64,000 nt of DNA from JAHKLT01 sp046197865 (GTDB lineage Archaea; Methanobacteriota; Methanobacteria; Methanobacteriales; Methanobacteriaceae), in assembly GCF_046197865.1 (NCBI RefSeq), contig NZ_CP166990.1:62001-126000 (forward strand). The letters are read 5' to 3'. Each line of letters opens with the position of its first letter. Position 1 is the first letter of the stretch. The notes beneath the pieces were generated by a model, which ran no database searches, had not been told where the DNA came from, and saw only the letters and a program-made list of their open reading frames with translations. The translations under genes were made by a program, and so were the position numbers. Below, in pieces: positions 38,475-47,033 of this stretch.

Positions 38475-39479
38475 CTATAATTTCACTTCTATTCCTAAAA
38501 TATTTTTCTGCCCTTTAAATACATCTTTAGCTATTTGACAAGCTCCAATTGATCCAGATTCTGGAGATAATATTTTTATTTTATATTTATTTTTGAAATA
38601 TTTGTTTATTTTATCCTCAAAATTAAAAGGCTCTTTTAAAGAACCAATGGAACCTGTTAAAACAATTCCTTCAATATTTTCTTCTGAAATCCCTATTAGT
38701 CCCGCTATTTCCATAGCTACAGTCATCACTAATGTATCAATAGCTAGTATTGCCTTTTCGTCTTTGTTTTTATAATTATCTAAAAGTTCTTTTTTAGCAT
38801 GTGCTACTTTTCCATCAATTCCAGCTATTTTTATTGCACCTGCATGAGAAAAACATTCATTTGCAGTTTTATAACCTTCATCAACTTCACGGATCATTTT
38901 TAAATCTAATGGGCCATGTATTACACCCATAGCTCCAAGACATGCATCAATAGCTCCACTAATTTTTTCATTTTCAATTAATATATCTACACTATTAGAA
39001 CTAATATCTGCAACAATCATATTTTTCCAATTAGTTTCTTTGTATGCATTATAAGATATACTTACCTTTTCTGAACTAGCTTGATGAGAATAAGCAGCTC
39101 TAAAAAGTTTATTCAATGATTTGGAATTTTCATGTAATCCTGGGATTATAATAGCTGGTATTTTAGAGTTTTCTAAATCTGAATATACTGATGTTCCTCC
39201 ACCAGTAACTTTTCCAGCACCTTCAATTGATAAAATACCCCTATTTTTAACTTCAGCTATTGGAAGTATTTTACTAATTCCATCTCCCATAGCATATGTT
39301 ATAGCCATTAAATCAATATCTTTTAAATCAATTCTTTTTTCAAGTTCATAAATTGCATTAACAGTTCCATTTTTAGATTCTTCTCTTCCAATTTTAAAAA
39401 TATCTAAAATATTTTCATCATTATCCATTATACAAAATGAAATTCCTGTTGTACCATGATCCATTCCAATAAATACCAT
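38475..39479 (-). CDS. Methanogenesis marker protein 12-like, actin-fold kinase-like
   Basis: 334 residues of the ASKHA superfamily. FIGMDHGTTGISF at the N-terminus is the phosphate-1 loop, ADISSNSVDILI near residue 165 is phosphate-2-like, and VLTGSIGS near 282 is the adenosine loop. The sequence resembles methanogen-specific marker 12, a butyrate-kinase-like family of unknown role that is conserved in methanogens. I choose ATG 39479, with GTGATTT as ribosome site, over the TTG at 39491. It ends one base from the Lsm gene on the other strand. Confidence 0.78.
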   Translation of the reverse strand: MVFIGMDHGTTGISFCIMDNDENILDIFKIGREESKNGTVNAIYELEKRIDLKDIDLMAITYAMGDGISKILPIAEVKNRGILSIEGAGKVTGGGTSVYSDLENSKIPAIIIPGLHENSKSLNKLFRAAYSHQASSEKVSISYNAYKETNWKNMIVADISSNSVDILIENEKISGAIDACLGAMGVIHGPLDLKMIREVDEGYKTANECFSHAGAIKIAGIDGKVAHAKKELLDNYKNKDEKAILAIDTLVMTVAMEIAGLIGISEENIEGIVLTGSIGSLKEPFNFEDKINKYFKNKYKIKILSPESGSIGACQIAKDVFKGQKNILGIEVKL

Positions 39480-39494
39480 AAAATCACACAAAAA

Positions 39495-39528
39495 TAAAAA
39501 AAATATAATCTTAACTTAATAAGATTAT
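39495..39528 (-). terminator. Hairpin and T-run at the thrS stop
   Basis: ATAATCTTA (39505-39513) pairs perfectly with TAAGATTAT (39520-39528) around a six-base loop. Read leftward the stem contains the last base pairs of the thrS stop region and is followed by an eight-T stretch (A run at 39495-39503, one interruption). A good terminator for thrS; the marker-12-like gene starts beyond it. Confidence 0.7.
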
Positions 39529-41354
39529 TGGAAATTAATTCTTCTAGAAATATCTTCTGGCAAAGTTAATTTTCTAAATGGCATACCTTTAGTTTCAGTA
39601 GCTATTTTTTCAATTAATTCATCAGAGGTCATGTCTACTTTTTCTTTAGTTTCACGAACTGTTACTTGGAATTTATTAGATTCAATCTCATTATCTCCAA
39701 CAACGAAAATATATGGAATCCATTCTTTAGATGCATTTCTGATTTTTTTACCTATACTTTCATCTCTATCATCTAAATCTACACGTATGTTTTCTTTTGA
39801 AAGTTTTTTTACTATTTCTTTTCCAAATTCAACGTGTTTTTCACCTACAGTTAATACTCTTACTTGTATAGGACTAAGCCAAACTGGTAACATTGGTGAT
39901 TTTTGATTTATTTCAATAGCAGTTTTTTCAAGTAAACTACAAATTACTCTTTCTATACTTCCAGTAGGAGAACAATGTAAAATTATAGGGTGATGTTCTT
40001 TTTCATCTTCACCTAAATAATTAATATTGAACCTTTTACCACTTTCTACATCAATTTGTACAGTTGGATTTTCTATTGGCCTACCAAGGTAATCAATAGC
40101 TGCAAAATCAATTTTACAAGTCCAATAATGTTTTCTCTCTGGTAAAATTTCAAATAAAAGAGGTTTATTAATTATTTTAGCTACATTCATCATCCAGTCT
40201 TTATGTTCATCATAGAAATCTTTAGTAGCTCTAAATATTACTTCATATTCAACATTTAAATCAATACCAGTTTGAAGACACATTTTTACTTGTTTTTCAA
40301 ATTCTTCTAGAGATTGATCCATATTTGCACAAAAACTATGCATATCAGGCATTGTAAATCCTCGGAGTCTTTTAAGACCTACAACTTCTCCTCTTTTTTC
40401 AAATCTAAAACTATAAGTAGATAATTCATATAATTTTGCAGGTAAATTTCTCCAAGTTAAAAATGATTCTTCCATTACTCTAAAAGCACCAAAACAACAT
40501 GCAAATCTAAGCATTAAATTCTTTTTAGTATCAGTTCTGTATTGTCTTTCACCAAATTTAGCTGCATGTTCATTAATAGCTTTATTGTCTAAATCATAAA
40601 AAATAGGAGTCTCAATAGGCATTGCACCTTCTTTTATTACTAAATTATTAACATAATCTGATAATAAATCTCTAATTATCCTACCTTTAGGATACCATTT
40701 AAGATTTCCAATATCTGATGCTAACTCATAATCACAAATTCCTTTTTCTCTCATTAATTTAACATGAGGAGGTTCTCCACCATCTGATGAACCTTCACCT
40801 ACTTCATTATCAACTAAGTTTTTTAAATTACTTTTTTTATCATATTTATATTCTGCAGTATCACTTAATTTTGAATCGCTTAATATATACCATTCGGATT
40901 CTAATTTTTCAGAATCATTTTCTTCTACTTCTTCGGCAGTTATAGTTCTTGATAGCTCTGATAAAGGATGTCCTTTACAAGAAATTTCAAATGCTTTATA
41001 CCATCCAAAAGGAACTCTGAAAACATCATATCCTTCTTCTTTAATAGCTTCTTCAGCACCTTTTAATATTTCAATAGCTATCTTAGGAGAACTTAATGAT
41101 GAAGATAAATGTGCATAAGGATATAAAATTATATTTTCTGCTTTTACTTGATTATTTGTTTTTTTAACTTCTTCAACTAAATTTTTAATAATAGTTTGTG
41201 GATTTTTCTCATCTTCTTTTTCAACAGCTGTAAATACTATGAGGGATTCTTTAAAAAATCCATCTTTTTTAGCTTCGTCTATTTCCTCAGCTATTGGAGT
41301 TTTGTTTTTTACTTTGTATTTAAGATAATCAGAATGAATTAGTAATACTCTCAT
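39525..41354 (-). CDS. thrS: Threonyl-tRNA synthetase, archaeal type
   Basis: Class II synthetase of 609 residues. The first about 140 residues (MRVLLIHSDYL, LYPYAHLSSSLSSP) are the archaeal N-terminal editing domain, related to D-aminoacyl-tRNA deacylases and unlike bacterial ThrS. Motif 2 is FRFEKRGEVVGLKRLRGFTMPD-like near residue 325, the zinc ligands lie in CCFGAFR, and GSIERVICSLLE near 485 is motif 3. The anticodon-binding domain closes the protein. GGTGATTTA precedes the ATG. A hairpin covers its stop. Confidence 0.95.
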   Translation of the reverse strand: MRVLLIHSDYLKYKVKNKTPIAEEIDEAKKDGFFKESLIVFTAVEKEDEKNPQTIIKNLVEEVKKTNNQVKAENIILYPYAHLSSSLSSPKIAIEILKGAEEAIKEEGYDVFRVPFGWYKAFEISCKGHPLSELSRTITAEEVEENDSEKLESEWYILSDSKLSDTAEYKYDKKSNLKNLVDNEVGEGSSDGGEPPHVKLMREKGICDYELASDIGNLKWYPKGRIIRDLLSDYVNNLVIKEGAMPIETPIFYDLDNKAINEHAAKFGERQYRTDTKKNLMLRFACCFGAFRVMEESFLTWRNLPAKLYELSTYSFRFEKRGEVVGLKRLRGFTMPDMHSFCANMDQSLEEFEKQVKMCLQTGIDLNVEYEVIFRATKDFYDEHKDWMMNVAKIINKPLLFEILPERKHYWTCKIDFAAIDYLGRPIENPTVQIDVESGKRFNINYLGEDEKEHHPIILHCSPTGSIERVICSLLEKTAIEINQKSPMLPVWLSPIQVRVLTVGEKHVEFGKEIVKKLSKENIRVDLDDRDESIGKKIRNASKEWIPYIFVVGDNEIESNKFQVTVRETKEKVDMTSDELIEKIATETKGMPFRKLTLPEDISRRINFQ

Positions 41355-41389
41355 TAAATCACCATCTATTTTTATTTTTATTTTATCTA

Positions 41390-42151
41390 TTATTTATTCT
41401 TATTAAATTGTTTATTAAACCTTTCATTATAATTTTTAGCTATTTCTTCATATTGGTTCCAAACTCCAATAGACGTGTTCGGAATTACTGTTTTTTTATT
41501 TAAAAACTTACTATAAATTTGAATTAATTCTTGTCCATCTCTAATAATTACTTTTACAGGTGGAAGATCAAATTTTTTCATATTTACATTATCTAAATCG
41601 ATTTTGTTTGCAATATCAATTTTTTTATTTTCTATATAACAATTAGGAGAATATAATATGTTTATTTGAATTTTATTTTTTTTCTTAAAAACATCTATAA
41701 GCTTTTCTAATTCATTTTCAAATAAAAAACCTATTCTTAGATTTACAGAACTTTTAGCTCTTGAAATGATTTCTATTTCTTTTTTAATTATTTTATCCTG
41801 ACCATGAATTAACCACATGGGAGCTTGAACATATGAAATTTGATCTTCATATATTTCGTTTAAATCTCTTTCTGTTTCATTTAATTCACTAATTAACTTA
41901 TCTTTTTCTTTTTTAAAAGTATCTCGAGGAGGAATTACAGTATATTTTATTGGCTTTGTTCTTTCAATTTCAATAAAATTCTTTACATATAAGCTTTTTA
42001 ATACATCATAAACTTTTGATCGTGGAATTTTTGAATGTTCACTTATTTCCGTCGCTTTTCCACTAATTAAAGAATTTAAAGTTATATAGACAGTAGCTTC
42101 ATTAGTTGTAAGGCCTAATTTCTTCAAAACTTCTATATTTTTGTTTTCCAT
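41390..42151 (-). CDS. TrmB-family transcriptional regulator
   Basis: 253 residues. Residues 1-70 form a TrmB-type winged helix (LGLTTNEATVYITLNSL, then ATEISEHSKIPRSKVYDVLKSL). Residues about 75-110 form a helical linker, and the rest is an effector or phospholipase-D-like domain. It is divergent from hcp with a 110-base gap holding an inverted repeat, so it probably controls hcp. The regulator's ATG has no evident ribosome site and may be leaderless. Confidence 0.85.
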   Translation of the reverse strand: MENKNIEVLKKLGLTTNEATVYITLNSLISGKATEISEHSKIPRSKVYDVLKSLYVKNFIEIERTKPIKYTVIPPRDTFKKEKDKLISELNETERDLNEIYEDQISYVQAPMWLIHGQDKIIKKEIEIISRAKSSVNLRIGFLFENELEKLIDVFKKKNKIQINILYSPNCYIENKKIDIANKIDLDNVNMKKFDLPPVKVIIRDGQELIQIYSKFLNKKTVIPNTSIGVWNQYEEIAKNYNERFNKQFNKNK

Positions 42152-42182
42152 AATTTTATTTTAAAATTTATTTTATATGACT

Positions 42183-42208
42183 GTTACTTTTTACCTAAAA
42201 AAAGTTAC
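42183..42208. promoter_or_regulatory. Imperfect inverted repeat upstream of hcp, candidate TrmB operator
   Basis: GTTACTTTTT (42183-42192) and AAAAAGTTAC (42199-42208) are inverted arms, one mismatch from a perfect palindrome over 10 bases, around a 6-base centre. It lies just upstream of the hcp TATA box (42214-42227), between hcp and the divergent TrmB-type regulator. This place fits an operator for that regulator. Confidence 0.55.
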
Positions 42209-42213
42209 AAAAT

Positions 42214-42227
42214 CTTTATATAATTTA
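42214..42227 (+). promoter_or_regulatory. TATA box of hcp
   Basis: CTTTATATAATTTA is a strong TATA-like box 35-48 bases upstream of the hcp ATG. The ribosome site is GGAG at 42248-42251. Confidence 0.6.
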
Positions 42228-42261
42228 TAAAATATATTAATTAATACGGAGATGATGTGTT

Positions 42262-43566
42262 ATGTCAAATGAAAAATTAGATATGTTTTGTTATCAGTGT
42301 TCACAAACTGCATTTGGTACTGGTTGTACTGTAAGAGGAGTTTGTGGTAAAGTACCTACTGTTGCTAGATTACAAGATAATTTAATATATGCAATGAAAG
42401 GAATTAGTGCTTATAACTATAATGCTAATGCTTTGGGCTCAAAAGACGACGATGTTGATGAATTTTTAACTAAAGGTTTGTATACTACTTTAACTAATGT
42501 TAATTTTGATGCTAATAATTTAGTAGAATTAGCTTTAGAAGCAGGTGAAGCAAATGTTAAAGTTATGAGAATGTTAAAAGATGCACATATTGCTCATTAT
42601 GGTGAACCAACACCTACTGAAGTGGAAGTTGGAGCTCAAAAAGGTCCTGGAATTGTTGTAACAGGGCATGACTTAAAAGCATTAGAAGAATTACTAAAAC
42701 AAACAGAAGGCAAAGGAATAAATGTCTATACTCACAGTGAAATGTTACCTGCACATGGATATCCTGGCTTAAGAAAATATAAACATTTAGCTGGTCAACT
42801 AGGCGGCCCATGGTTTGATCAAAAAGAAACTTTTTCTAAATATAAAGTAGCTATTGTTGGTACAAGTAATTGTGTTTTACTTCCAAAAGATGAATATAAA
42901 GATAGAATTTTCACTATGGATGTAGCTAAATTACCAGATGTTCCAGTTATTGAAGATTATGATTTCACTCCAGTTATTGATAAAGCATTAGAACTTGGAG
43001 ATTTGGAAGAAGAGGAAAGAACTACTTTAACTACTGGTTTTGGTGTTGGAACTATTCTTTCACTTGCTGATAAAATTAAAGAATTAGTTACTAATGGTAA
43101 AATTAAAAGATTCTTCTTAGTAGGTGGTTGTGATTCACCAAACCCTAAAGCTAGCTATTATACAGAGTTTGTAAAAAATTTACCTGAAGATACTGTTGTA
43201 TTAACACTTGCTTGTGGTAAATATAGATTTAATGATATGGACTTAGGAGATATTGAAGGGGTTCCTCGTTTAATAGATATGGGTCAATGTAATGATGCAA
43301 TAGCTGCTGTTGATGTAGCACTTGCATTATGTGATTTATTTGATATGGAATTAAATGATTTACCTTTAACTATTGTATTAAGTTGGATGGAACAAAAAGC
43401 AGTAGCTATTTTATGGAGTTTATTCTATCTTGGTAAAAAAGATATGTTAATTGGTCCAATTTTACCAGCTTGGGCTAATGATGATATTGTTAAAGTCCTT
43501 GTAGATACATTTAATTTAACTCCTATTGGTGATCCAGTAGAAGATATAAAAAGAATTATGGGATGA
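42262..43566 (+). CDS. hcp: Hybrid cluster protein (hydroxylamine reductase), short class III type
   Basis: Handles NO or hydroxylamine and related nitrogen species through a hybrid Fe-S-O cluster. N-terminal cysteines C10, C13, C22 and C28 (CX2CX8CX5C) bind the Fe-S cluster. Hybrid-cluster ligands fall in GHDLKALEE, EMLPAHGYPG, TSNCVLLPK, GGCDSPNPK, LACGKYRFN and WMEQKAVAILW. At 434 residues against about 550, it lacks one helical bundle, as class III forms do. The cupin gene follows at 5 bases. It is probably controlled by the adjacent TrmB-type regulator. Confidence 0.94.
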   Translation: MSNEKLDMFCYQCSQTAFGTGCTVRGVCGKVPTVARLQDNLIYAMKGISAYNYNANALGSKDDDVDEFLTKGLYTTLTNVNFDANNLVELALEAGEANVKVMRMLKDAHIAHYGEPTPTEVEVGAQKGPGIVVTGHDLKALEELLKQTEGKGINVYTHSEMLPAHGYPGLRKYKHLAGQLGGPWFDQKETFSKYKVAIVGTSNCVLLPKDEYKDRIFTMDVAKLPDVPVIEDYDFTPVIDKALELGDLEEEERTTLTTGFGVGTILSLADKIKELVTNGKIKRFFLVGGCDSPNPKASYYTEFVKNLPEDTVVLTLACGKYRFNDMDLGDIEGVPRLIDMGQCNDAIAAVDVALALCDLFDMELNDLPLTIVLSWMEQKAVAILWSLFYLGKKDMLIGPILPAWANDDIVKVLVDTFNLTPIGDPVEDIKRIMG

Positions 43567-43570
43567 TAAT

Positions 43571-43900
43571 ATGGAGAAGGATATTTTAAATACTACTTTA
43601 AATGTAGAAGGTTTAATCGATTATCAAAAAGATTCTGTTGTTAGTCGTGAAATAATTAAAAAAGACCTTGGAACTGTTACAGTTTTTGCATTTGATAAAG
43701 GACAGGGATTAAGTGAACATAGTGCACCATTTGATGCTCTTGTTCAAATTCTTGATGGTGAAGCAGAAATTACTATTTCTGGTAAAAAACACACTGTTTC
43801 AAAAGGCGAAATGATTATTATGGCAGCAAATGATCCACATGCTTTACAAGCAGTTAATGGACCATATAAAATGATGCTAACAATGATTAAATCTGATTAA
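43571..43900 (+). CDS. Small cupin-domain protein
   Basis: 109 residues forming a single cupin barrel. The metal-ligand motifs are GLSEHSAPFDALVQILDGEAE near 44-64 (two-His motif with the second His altered, then E-type) and MAANDPHALQA near 88. It probably binds a metal, but a reaction cannot be given. It is cotranscribed with hcp and ends before a perfect hairpin, so the hcp-cupin pair is a closed unit. A role in the response to nitrogen oxides or oxygen is inferred. Confidence 0.88.
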   Translation: MEKDILNTTLNVEGLIDYQKDSVVSREIIKKDLGTVTVFAFDKGQGLSEHSAPFDALVQILDGEAEITISGKKHTVSKGEMIIMAANDPHALQAVNGPYKMMLTMIKSD

Positions 43901-43902
43901 TA

Positions 43903-43940
43903 GCTAATATTATTTAATATTAGCACTTTTTTTTACTTTT
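43903..43940 (+). terminator. Perfect 10-bp hairpin and T-run after hcp-cupin
   Basis: GCTAATATTA (43903-43912) and TAATATTAGC (43915-43924) form a perfect stem with a two-base centre, or nine pairs with a four-base loop. Eight T residues follow at 43927-43934. It begins 3 bases after the cupin stop and is the clearest terminator in the window. Confidence 0.8.
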
Positions 43941-44064
43941 TTTATTTATAATACTCTTGATATTTTGTTTTATATTAAAATATTCAAACTTTAAATATTT
44001 TAAAAAATATATTATAATATGTATAATATTTTATAATTATTTATAAATTTCATGGAGATATAGA

Positions 44065-45288
44065 ATGTTTAGAATAGGCGAAGCTCTTATTGGTGACGGA
44101 AATGAATTAGCACATGTTGACTTAATGATTGGTACTAAAGATGGACCTGTTGGGACTGCTTTTGCAAATGGTTTGGCTCAACTTTCTGTAGGTCATACTC
44201 CTCTTACTACTGTTATTAGACCTAACTTACTTACAAAACCAGCTACTTTAATTGTTCCTAAAGTAACTGTAGAAAATATGGAAGATGCAGGTAAAATATT
44301 TGGACCTGCTCAAACTGCTGTAGGTAGAGCAGTTGCAGATGCTGTAGAAGAAGGTTATATTCCTCAAGAAAAGGCTGAAGAATTAGTTATTGTAGCTAGT
44401 ATCTTTATTGAACCTCATGCAAAAGATTACAGGAAAATATATCAATATAATTATGGAGCTACTAAATTAGCTATTAGAAGAGCAATGGAAGGATATCCTG
44501 ATATTAAGAAAGTTTTAGCAGAAAAAGATCGTGGAACTCATCCAATTATGGGATTCAAAGTACAAAAACTTTGGTCTCCACCTTACTTACAAGTTGCACT
44601 TGATTTAGATAATATGGAAGCTATGGAAAAAATTATCCATGCAATCCCTGATAAAGAAAGAGTATTACTTGAAGCAGGAACTCCACTTGTTAAAAAATTC
44701 GGTGTTGGAGTTGTTGGAAAAATCAGAGAACTTAGACCTGATGCTTTTATTATAGCTGATTTAAAAACATTAGATGTTGGTAGAGTAGAAATTAAAATGG
44801 CAGCTGATGAAACTGCTGATGCTGTAGCTATTTCTGGACTTGGAACTACTGAATCTATTGAAAAAGCTATTCATGAAACTCAAAAACAAGGAATCTACTC
44901 AATATTAGACATGATGAATGTAGATGACTTTGAAAAAAAATTAACTAATTTGAAAGAAGATTTAAGGCCTGATATTGTTTTATTACACAGAAATGTGGAC
45001 TTAGAAACTTATAAATCTGAAAAAGGTGAAGATACTTCTGAAATGACTGAATGGGGTAATATTAATAAAATTAAAGATATTTTAGGTGGTGGCTTAGTTG
45101 CTGTTGCTGGTGGAATTACTCCTGATAAAGTAGAAGAAGCTACATCTAAAGGAGCAGATATCATTATTGCTGGACGTTATATTATTGGTTCTAGAGATGT
45201 AAGAAGATCTACTGAAGATTTCTTAGCACATTTCCCTCAAGATCCAGATAGTATGAGACTTGTTCTTGATGATGATGAACAAATTTAA
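44065..45288 (+). CDS. fae-hps: Fused formaldehyde-activating enzyme / 3-hexulose-6-phosphate synthase
   Basis: 407 residues. The N-terminal Fae part (about 1-160, GEALIGDGNELAHVDLMIG with the catalytic His of AHVDL) binds formaldehyde and methanopterin. The C-terminal part (about 165-407, VALDLDNMEAMEK, IIADLKTLDVG, VAVAGGITPDKV) is hexulose-phosphate synthase of the OMPDC fold. In methanogens the fusion works in the ribulose-phosphate direction for pentose supply and releases formaldehyde for capture. A GGAG site precedes the ATG and a TATA box lies near 44037-44048. The zinc-ribbon gene follows at 12 bases. Confidence 0.95.
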   Translation: MFRIGEALIGDGNELAHVDLMIGTKDGPVGTAFANGLAQLSVGHTPLTTVIRPNLLTKPATLIVPKVTVENMEDAGKIFGPAQTAVGRAVADAVEEGYIPQEKAEELVIVASIFIEPHAKDYRKIYQYNYGATKLAIRRAMEGYPDIKKVLAEKDRGTHPIMGFKVQKLWSPPYLQVALDLDNMEAMEKIIHAIPDKERVLLEAGTPLVKKFGVGVVGKIRELRPDAFIIADLKTLDVGRVEIKMAADETADAVAISGLGTTESIEKAIHETQKQGIYSILDMMNVDDFEKKLTNLKEDLRPDIVLLHRNVDLETYKSEKGEDTSEMTEWGNINKIKDILGGGLVAVAGGITPDKVEEATSKGADIIIAGRYIIGSRDVRRSTEDFLAHFPQDPDSMRLVLDDDEQI

Positions 45289-45300
45289 GGGATAAATATT

Positions 45301-45576
45301 ATGGGATTTTGTAATTCTTGTGGTCGTCCAATACTTAAAGATGATTGTGGCACTAATTCAGATGGAAGCATAAATTTAGATTACTGCGATGAATGTTATA
45401 TGAATGGTGAGTTTACTGAACCAAATATAACATTAAATGAAATGATTATTAAATGTGCTGAGAAGATGATGAATAAAAATCCAAGATTACAAGAAGAACA
45501 AGCAACAGGTATTGTAATGGGATTTCTTCCAGGACTAAAACGTTGGTATACAGAAGAAAGTTATGATGAAAATTAG
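45301..45576 (+). CDS. Putative zinc-ribbon protein
   Basis: 91 residues. CNSCGRPI at residues 4-7 and CDECY at 29-32, with a further Cys at 16 and GTNSDGSINLDYC between them, match the small zinc-ribbon family found in bacteria and archaea (zinc_ribbon_2 type). The C-terminal part is a short helix pair. Function unknown. It is probably cotranscribed with fae-hps, and its stop interleaves with that of the convergent coiled-coil gene. Confidence 0.8.
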   Translation: MGFCNSCGRPILKDDCGTNSDGSINLDYCDECYMNGEFTEPNITLNEMIIKCAEKMMNKNPRLQEEQATGIVMGFLPGLKRWYTEESYDEN

Positions 45577-46253
45577 TTGGTGGTTTCTAATATAAATCTT
45601 TTATATTTTTCTATAATAGATTTATTATAGGAATCATTATTTTTAACTTCTTCTAATTCTTTTTCTACATTAATAAAATCACTTTTTAATTCATCATATG
45701 ATTTCATAATATGATTGCTATTATAATTTTCTTTTTTAAGTAATTTTATTTCATTTTTTAAAGAATTAATTTCACTTTTATATGAATTTATTGTAGAATC
45801 TTTTTGATGTATATTATTAATTTTTTCTTCATTTAGAATCTTTATTTGATTTTCTAATGTAGAAATTTTACTATCATATGAATTTATTGTAGAACTTTTT
45901 GTATTTTCTAAGTTATTTTTCTCTTCTTTAGCTATTTTAAGGTCATTTTCAAGAGATGAAACTTTTTCTTTATATTCTTTTATTGTAGAATTTTTTGTAT
46001 CAATAGTATATTGTAAATCTTCAATATATTGTGTAGATGAGCTTGTAGAACTATTATCATTTAGTAGTTTTTCTACATTATCATTTGATGCGATTGGAAT
46101 GATTATAACTTCCTCATCATTTTCATATATATCGTCATGCTTTGAAACGGTAATTTGAATTTGTTCTGTTTTGTATTTCTTCTTTTTACCATCTTTAAGA
46201 GTTCTAACATACTCTCTAGAGTATTTTTTTACAGTACCTTTTCCATATTTCAT
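45573..46253 (-). CDS. Coiled-coil protein with three tandem repeats
   Basis: About 226 residues. A basic N-terminus of about 70 residues (KYGKGTVKKYSREYVRT, then QIQITVSKHDD and VIIIPIA) looks like a small folded domain. Residues about 80-200 are a long coiled coil with three related units of about 33 residues, each starting near K-x-STI-x-Y and running to LENDLKI/LENQIKI/LKNEIKL. A Ser/Thr-rich linker precedes them. I choose ATG 46253; a TTG at 46265 adds four residues. Unknown function; possibly a structural or DNA-associated protein. Confidence 0.75.
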   Translation of the reverse strand: MKYGKGTVKKYSREYVRTLKDGKKKKYKTEQIQITVSKHDDIYENDEEVIIIPIASNDNVEKLLNDNSSTSSSTQYIEDLQYTIDTKNSTIKEYKEKVSSLENDLKIAKEEKNNLENTKSSTINSYDSKISTLENQIKILNEEKINNIHQKDSTINSYKSEINSLKNEIKLLKKENYNSNHIMKSYDELKSDFINVEKELEEVKNNDSYNKSIIEKYKRFILETTN

Positions 46254-46369
46254 AGTGATTCTCAAAAAATTAATTAATACATAATATATATTCGATATAT
46301 TTAAAAAAGTTTTGGATAAAAAAATTTAATATTATGATTATATAGTATATTTATTATAGAGTTGAAATC

Positions 46370-46951
46370 ATGATTTTCGGAATTTGTGCTAGTCCACGTA
46401 ATCAAACAACAGAATTTGTTTTAAAAGAAGCATTGAATATATTGAATAAAAAAAGTTATGAAACTAAATTATTTTCTTCAGCTGGAAAACAAATAGCTAG
46501 TTGTATGCATTGTGATTATTGTATGGAACATAAAGAATGTGTTATAAAAGATGATATGGTGGAAGTTTATGAAAATTTAAAAAAAGCCGATGGTATTGTA
46601 ATAGCTACACCAGTTCAAAGTGGTGGAGCAAGTGCTCAGCTATGTTCTATAATGGATAGAACCAGGGCTTTAGAGGCTATTGATTATAATCTTCTTCGTG
46701 GAAAGATAGGTATGGGAATAGCTGTTGGAGGAGATAGAACTGGTGGACAAGATATGGCGCTTTTAAAAATTATTACTTATTATATGATTCATGGGATTAT
46801 TCCAGTTAGTGGAGGACCATTTGGATCTAACTTAGGAGCATATTTTTATTCTAAAGATTCACTAGAAGAAATTAGAAATGATGATTATGGTTTTGAAAGT
46901 TTAAATAGAACTATAGAAGAATTTGTAAAATTTATTGAAAAATATATTTAA
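46370..46951 (+). CDS. Iron-sulfur flavoprotein (Isf-like)
   Basis: 193 residues of the flavodoxin-like NAD(P)H/FMN reductase fold. An N-terminal G-I-C-A-S-P-R-N-Q-T loop binds the FMN phosphate, and CMHCDYCMEHKEC near residues 45-57 gives the CX2CX2CX5C pattern of the [4Fe-4S] cluster in archaeal Isf. TPVQSGGASAQ and GGDRTGGQDMA are flavin-contact loops. Isf proteins pass electrons from ferredoxin to oxygen or peroxide. It is a single gene, between the coiled-coil gene and the flippase. Confidence 0.88.
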   Translation: MIFGICASPRNQTTEFVLKEALNILNKKSYETKLFSSAGKQIASCMHCDYCMEHKECVIKDDMVEVYENLKKADGIVIATPVQSGGASAQLCSIMDRTRALEAIDYNLLRGKIGMGIAVGGDRTGGQDMALLKIITYYMIHGIIPVSGGPFGSNLGAYFYSKDSLEEIRNDDYGFESLNRTIEEFVKFIEKYI

Positions 46952-47033
46952 AAATTATTTTTTGATGTGTCAACTTTATATAATTAAAAAATGTTATTAT
47001 AAATAGTAAAAATTTATTTTAAGTTGGTATTTG

